This document shows positions 59,420-64,000 of a stretch of DNA of 64,000 bases, piece by piece (positions within the stretch are counted from its first letter, which is position 1; each line of letters opens with the position of its first letter). The stretch comes from Archangium violaceum. GTDB lineage: Bacteria > Myxococcota > Myxococcia > Myxococcales > Myxococcaceae. Where the stretch lies: assembly GCF_016887565.1 (NCBI RefSeq), contig NZ_CP069396.1:647001-711000 (forward strand). The letters are read 5' to 3'. The notes beneath the pieces are model-generated. The model saw only the letters and a program-made list of their open reading frames with translations, was not told the DNA's origin and searched no databases. The position numbers and the translations under genes were made by a program.

Positions 59420-59668
59420 TTAGCAGAGACGCGGGGCCGGTCGCGTGCCGGACTTCGCCACGAGAGCCATCGGAGCCTCGGCCCCGCCTCCTCCAACAGG
59501 ACGCGGAACTTCTTCCTCGGTGCGCTCCTTGCCTCCCGTGGTGACGAGCATGTGCAAGTTCAGCAGCCCGCCGTCCACTCCAGCGGGTCCGAGCTCCCAT
59601 TCAATGACGTAGAGCCGGCCACCTGAGCCAGGGATTGCCGCGCTTGCAGGAAGATTCGTACGGCGTCC
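59420..59668 (-). pseudogene. In-frame ORF remnant after WG-repeat gene
   Basis: Directly after the WG-repeat stop (59669-59671), the same frame stays open for about 82 codons to a TAA at 59420, with sensible protein-like sequence (RLYVIEWELGPAGVDGGLL, MLVTTGGKERTEEEV) but no good start codon. It may be a gene remnant, a readthrough extension, or chance in high-GC DNA. The rest of the 285-bp gap to the kinase start holds no recognisable promoter. Confidence 0.25.
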
Positions 59669-60411
59669 TCATCGCGCCAATGATGATTGTCGCTCGCTGC
59701 GCCTGGGTGGCCGCAGCTCGCGCACGACCTCTCCCCGCTCGTCGATGACGAGGAGCGAGCCGTCCTCGCGCTCCACCCGCGCCTGCCCGTTGTAGAAGGG
59801 CTCCACCATCGCGAAACGCCACGCGTACAGGGGCTCGCCCGCGGTGTCCACGTGGTGCCAACCGCGCTCGTCCCGCGCCCGCGCATATCCCTTGTGGAAC
59901 ACGTCCAGGTCCAGGAAGCGCCGTCCGTTCAGCGGGCAACCGTCCTTGTCGATGTGCAGGTGCGACCCGGAGGGTTCCTGCACCACCGCGATGCCATCCC
60001 GGAAGTCTCCGGCATACGCATACCGTTCCGGGTACGCCGGGCGTCCCTTCCGGTCGACGTGTAAGTAGGGACCCTCCACCGTGCGCACCGTGCAGCGGCC
60101 ATCCTGGAAGTTGCCGCACCACGCGTACCGCTCGGACGACAGCTCCGTGCCGTCCGGGCGGAGGTGGAAGGCACGGCTCCCGTCCTCCACCGCGGCCACC
60201 CCCTCGTAGAACCCGAAGGTCCGTGCGAAGCGCCGCGCGTACACCGGCCGGCCCTCGACGTCGATGTGGAAGGCTCCCGTGTCGTCCTTCGCGGCGGCCA
60301 GTCCTGGTGCGTGGAAGGACAGCACCTCGGTGAACCGGGACGGGTAGAGCGGTGCTCCATCGAGCGTGTGGTGGGTGCGGTCCGCCGAGACGCGTGTCCT
60401 CGTCCACTGGC

Positions 60412-60415
<4 letters not shown>
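59669..60415 (-). CDS. WG-repeat protein
   Basis: A 248-residue protein of about six WG-like repeats, each near 33 residues, with the pattern G-PLY--RF--v--F-eG-A-V---G--HiD. Clear units are GRPVYARRFARTFGFYEGVA, GRPAYPERYAYAGDFRDG and GEPLYAWRFAMVEPFYNG. There is no signal peptide. Its ATG overlaps the stop of the GT4-radical SAM gene by 4 bp (ATGA), so both are made together. The repeats could be a protein-binding propeller, or a substrate of the radical SAM enzyme; both are inference. Confidence 0.8.
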
Positions 60416-62763
<2,348 letters not shown>

Positions 62764-63044
62764 GGATGCCCTCACTGGATGAGGGCGGCTTCGGCCGACA
62801 CACTTCGAATCCCCCGTACCGTCGGCCTCGAGTCCTCGCCGCCATTCGGCCTACCCCCGCACCGGCCCGAAGGCCAGCCACCCGACTCAGAGGCGGAACC
62901 CCGCGGAAGTAGGGAAGAGGGAAGCCTAGACCCCTCGACGCCGGGATGTCATGAGCCCCCCGGGCCGGTGTCGGATTTGTGGCTTCAGGCGAGGCATACT
63001 CGGGCCGTTCACGCGTACCGGTGTGACCTCATTCCGGAGCCACC

Positions 63045-63815
63045 ATGCTCACCACCCTGCTCGTCCTCTCCGTCCTCCAGTTCTCCCCGGCGGATGCTCC
63101 CCGGCTCGAGACCCGGGAGCCTCGTGCGCTCAGCCTGCTCGCGCCGACGCTCGCCGCGCCCTCGGGTTACGGGCTGCTCTCGCATGAGCACCAGCCCGGA
63201 GTCCCCGCCCGACACTCGTCCTTCTCGCTCCTGCGGCCGCTGGGGGAGTTCTTCACCGGCTTCGGCACGCAGCTCCTCGTGGGCACCGGCATGTGGGCGG
63301 TGGAGGTCGTCACCCTCTTCGGCGCCACCGTCCTCACCTCCGCCTTCACCGGCAGGGAGGGCGTGGACTTCGTCCTGGGCGCGGGCACGCACGCCATGAT
63401 CCTCCTCAACGGTGCCGTCCTCCCGCTCCTGAGCACCATCCCCATCTGGCTCATCGCCGCCACGGAGCTCGACTACTCCCACAGCTTCATCTGGACGTGG
63501 CTCTCGGGTGTCGCCACCTACGGCGTCTTCTGGGCCGTTCAGTACAGCCGGCCCCAGCGCAACGGAGGCCTCGACCTCGTCCTCTGGCCCGCCCATGTCG
63601 GCAGCTGGCTGCTCGTCGCCCTGGTGCAGACCCTCTTCATCAACCTCACCAAGGAGCCGGATCGCGCCTTCGCGTCCAGGGCTCCCTCACCCGCGCTCCT
63701 CAACGTCGACGGAAAGCGCGTCTCCCTGGGGGCTCCGCTTCCCGTGATCACCTCGGACGTCTCTCGCCCGGGTCGAATGATGCCCGTGTTCTCGCTCGCG
63801 CAGGGCCGGTTCTGA
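63045..63815 (+). CDS. Membrane protein, unknown
   Basis: A 256-residue protein. MLTTLLVLSVLQFSPADA looks like a signal peptide. About four hydrophobic segments follow (GTQLLVGTGMWAVEVVTLFG, LLNGAVLPLLSTIPIWLIA, WTWLSGVATYGVFWAVQY, PAHVGSWLLVALVQTLF). The last 60 residues are exposed and contain PSPALLNVDGKRVSLGAPLP. I do not recognise the family. It is transcribed away from the GT4-radical SAM gene across a 281-bp gap and is followed by an exported protein in the same direction. Confidence 0.65.
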   Translation: MLTTLLVLSVLQFSPADAPRLETREPRALSLLAPTLAAPSGYGLLSHEHQPGVPARHSSFSLLRPLGEFFTGFGTQLLVGTGMWAVEVVTLFGATVLTSAFTGREGVDFVLGAGTHAMILLNGAVLPLLSTIPIWLIAATELDYSHSFIWTWLSGVATYGVFWAVQYSRPQRNGGLDLVLWPAHVGSWLLVALVQTLFINLTKEPDRAFASRAPSPALLNVDGKRVSLGAPLPVITSDVSRPGRMMPVFSLAQGRF

Positions 63816-63895
63816 GGCGGGACGGACGGAGCGCGTGAGTTGCCGTCCTGCCTCGTTCCCTCCTATGACGAGTGGTGGAGACTGAAGGGGGTCCC

Positions 63896-64000
63896 GTGTC
63901 GCCTGCCACCTCGCGTCGCTTCGTCCCGGTGAATCCACGGGGAGTCCTGCTCGGGCTCCTGTCCGTGGGACTCGCGCTGCTGCCGGGAGGGGCCCTCGCC
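63896..64000 (+). CDS. Exported protein, partial (N-terminal part)
   Basis: Only the first 35 codons are in the window. A GTG start with AAGGGGG about 5 bp upstream gives SPATSRRFVPVNPRGVLLGL, then a hydrophobic core and LPGGALA, a Sec signal peptide with a likely cleavage after ALA. No ATG fits. Function cannot be told. It may be co-transcribed with the membrane protein gene 80 bp upstream. Confidence 0.55.
   Translation, partial: MSPATSRRFVPVNPRGVLLGLLSVGLALLPGGALA

Overview
The window is high-GC DNA (about 70% by eye), densely coded on both strands. The gene types point to a myxobacterium of the Cystobacterineae (Archangium, Cystobacter, Melittangium or a relative): four Hanks-type Ser/Thr kinases, an FHA-domain sigma-54 activator, two ECF-like sigma factors, a large MHYT histidine kinase, and three loci of SitA/SitI type, the lipoprotein toxins that Myxococcus passes between kin by outer-membrane exchange. 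The genus is inference. No tRNA, rRNA, CRISPR array or insertion sequence was recognised.

Layout. 1-5.5 kb: a truncated HAD phosphatase, an ABA4-like membrane protein, RsgA, a secreted protein and a first lipoprotein toxin/immunity pair. 5.6-11.1 kb: a leftward block with a serine hydrolase, an SGNH hydrolase, an SDR and two unknowns. 11.1-12.6 kb: an intact SitA6/SitI6-type pair. 12.7-17.3 kb: a Pat-type acyl-CoA ligase/acetyltransferase fusion, then a LysR regulator facing a YeiH-type transporter. 17.5-25.3 kb: HEAT protein, alpha/beta hydrolase, a kinase-tail-like membrane protein, class II photolyase, a carotenoid-isomerase-like flavoprotein, an SGNH lipoprotein and a small membrane protein. 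25.6-29.7 kb: a leftward signalling group (response regulator, terminator hairpin, ECF sigma, DoxX-like protein, MHYT histidine kinase).

30-42.5 kb holds two paralogous kinase/pseudo-cyclase/ATPase/TPR proteins of about 1,340 residues each. Between them lie a cupin protein and a DyP peroxidase with an unknown partner protein. The second kinase runs directly into a sigma factor gene. 42.5-44 kb is a second SitA6/SitI6-type locus whose toxin gene is frameshifted. 44-49.8 kb is mixed: a repeat lipoprotein, CspA-type protein with a clear terminator, DUF2809 and DUF4476 proteins, an alpha/beta hydrolase and a TerB-like protein.

50-59.4 kb is a signalling group. A good sigma-54 promoter precedes a secreted Cys-rich protein. 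An FHA-domain sigma-54 activator follows, tail-to-tail with a Ser/Thr kinase. Then come an exported Cys-rich lipoprotein and a zinc-ribbon kinase with ATPase and TPR parts. 59.6-62.8 kb has an unusual fusion of a GT4 glycosyltransferase and a radical SAM/SPASM enzyme, overlapping a WG-repeat protein by 4 bp. The window ends with a membrane protein and the first 35 codons of an exported protein.

The best candidates for undescribed biology are the GT4-radical SAM fusion with its WG-repeat partner, the kinase/FHA-activator/sigma-54 unit, the DyP peroxidase partner with an internal duplication, and the lipoprotein toxin loci, one of them broken by a frameshift.
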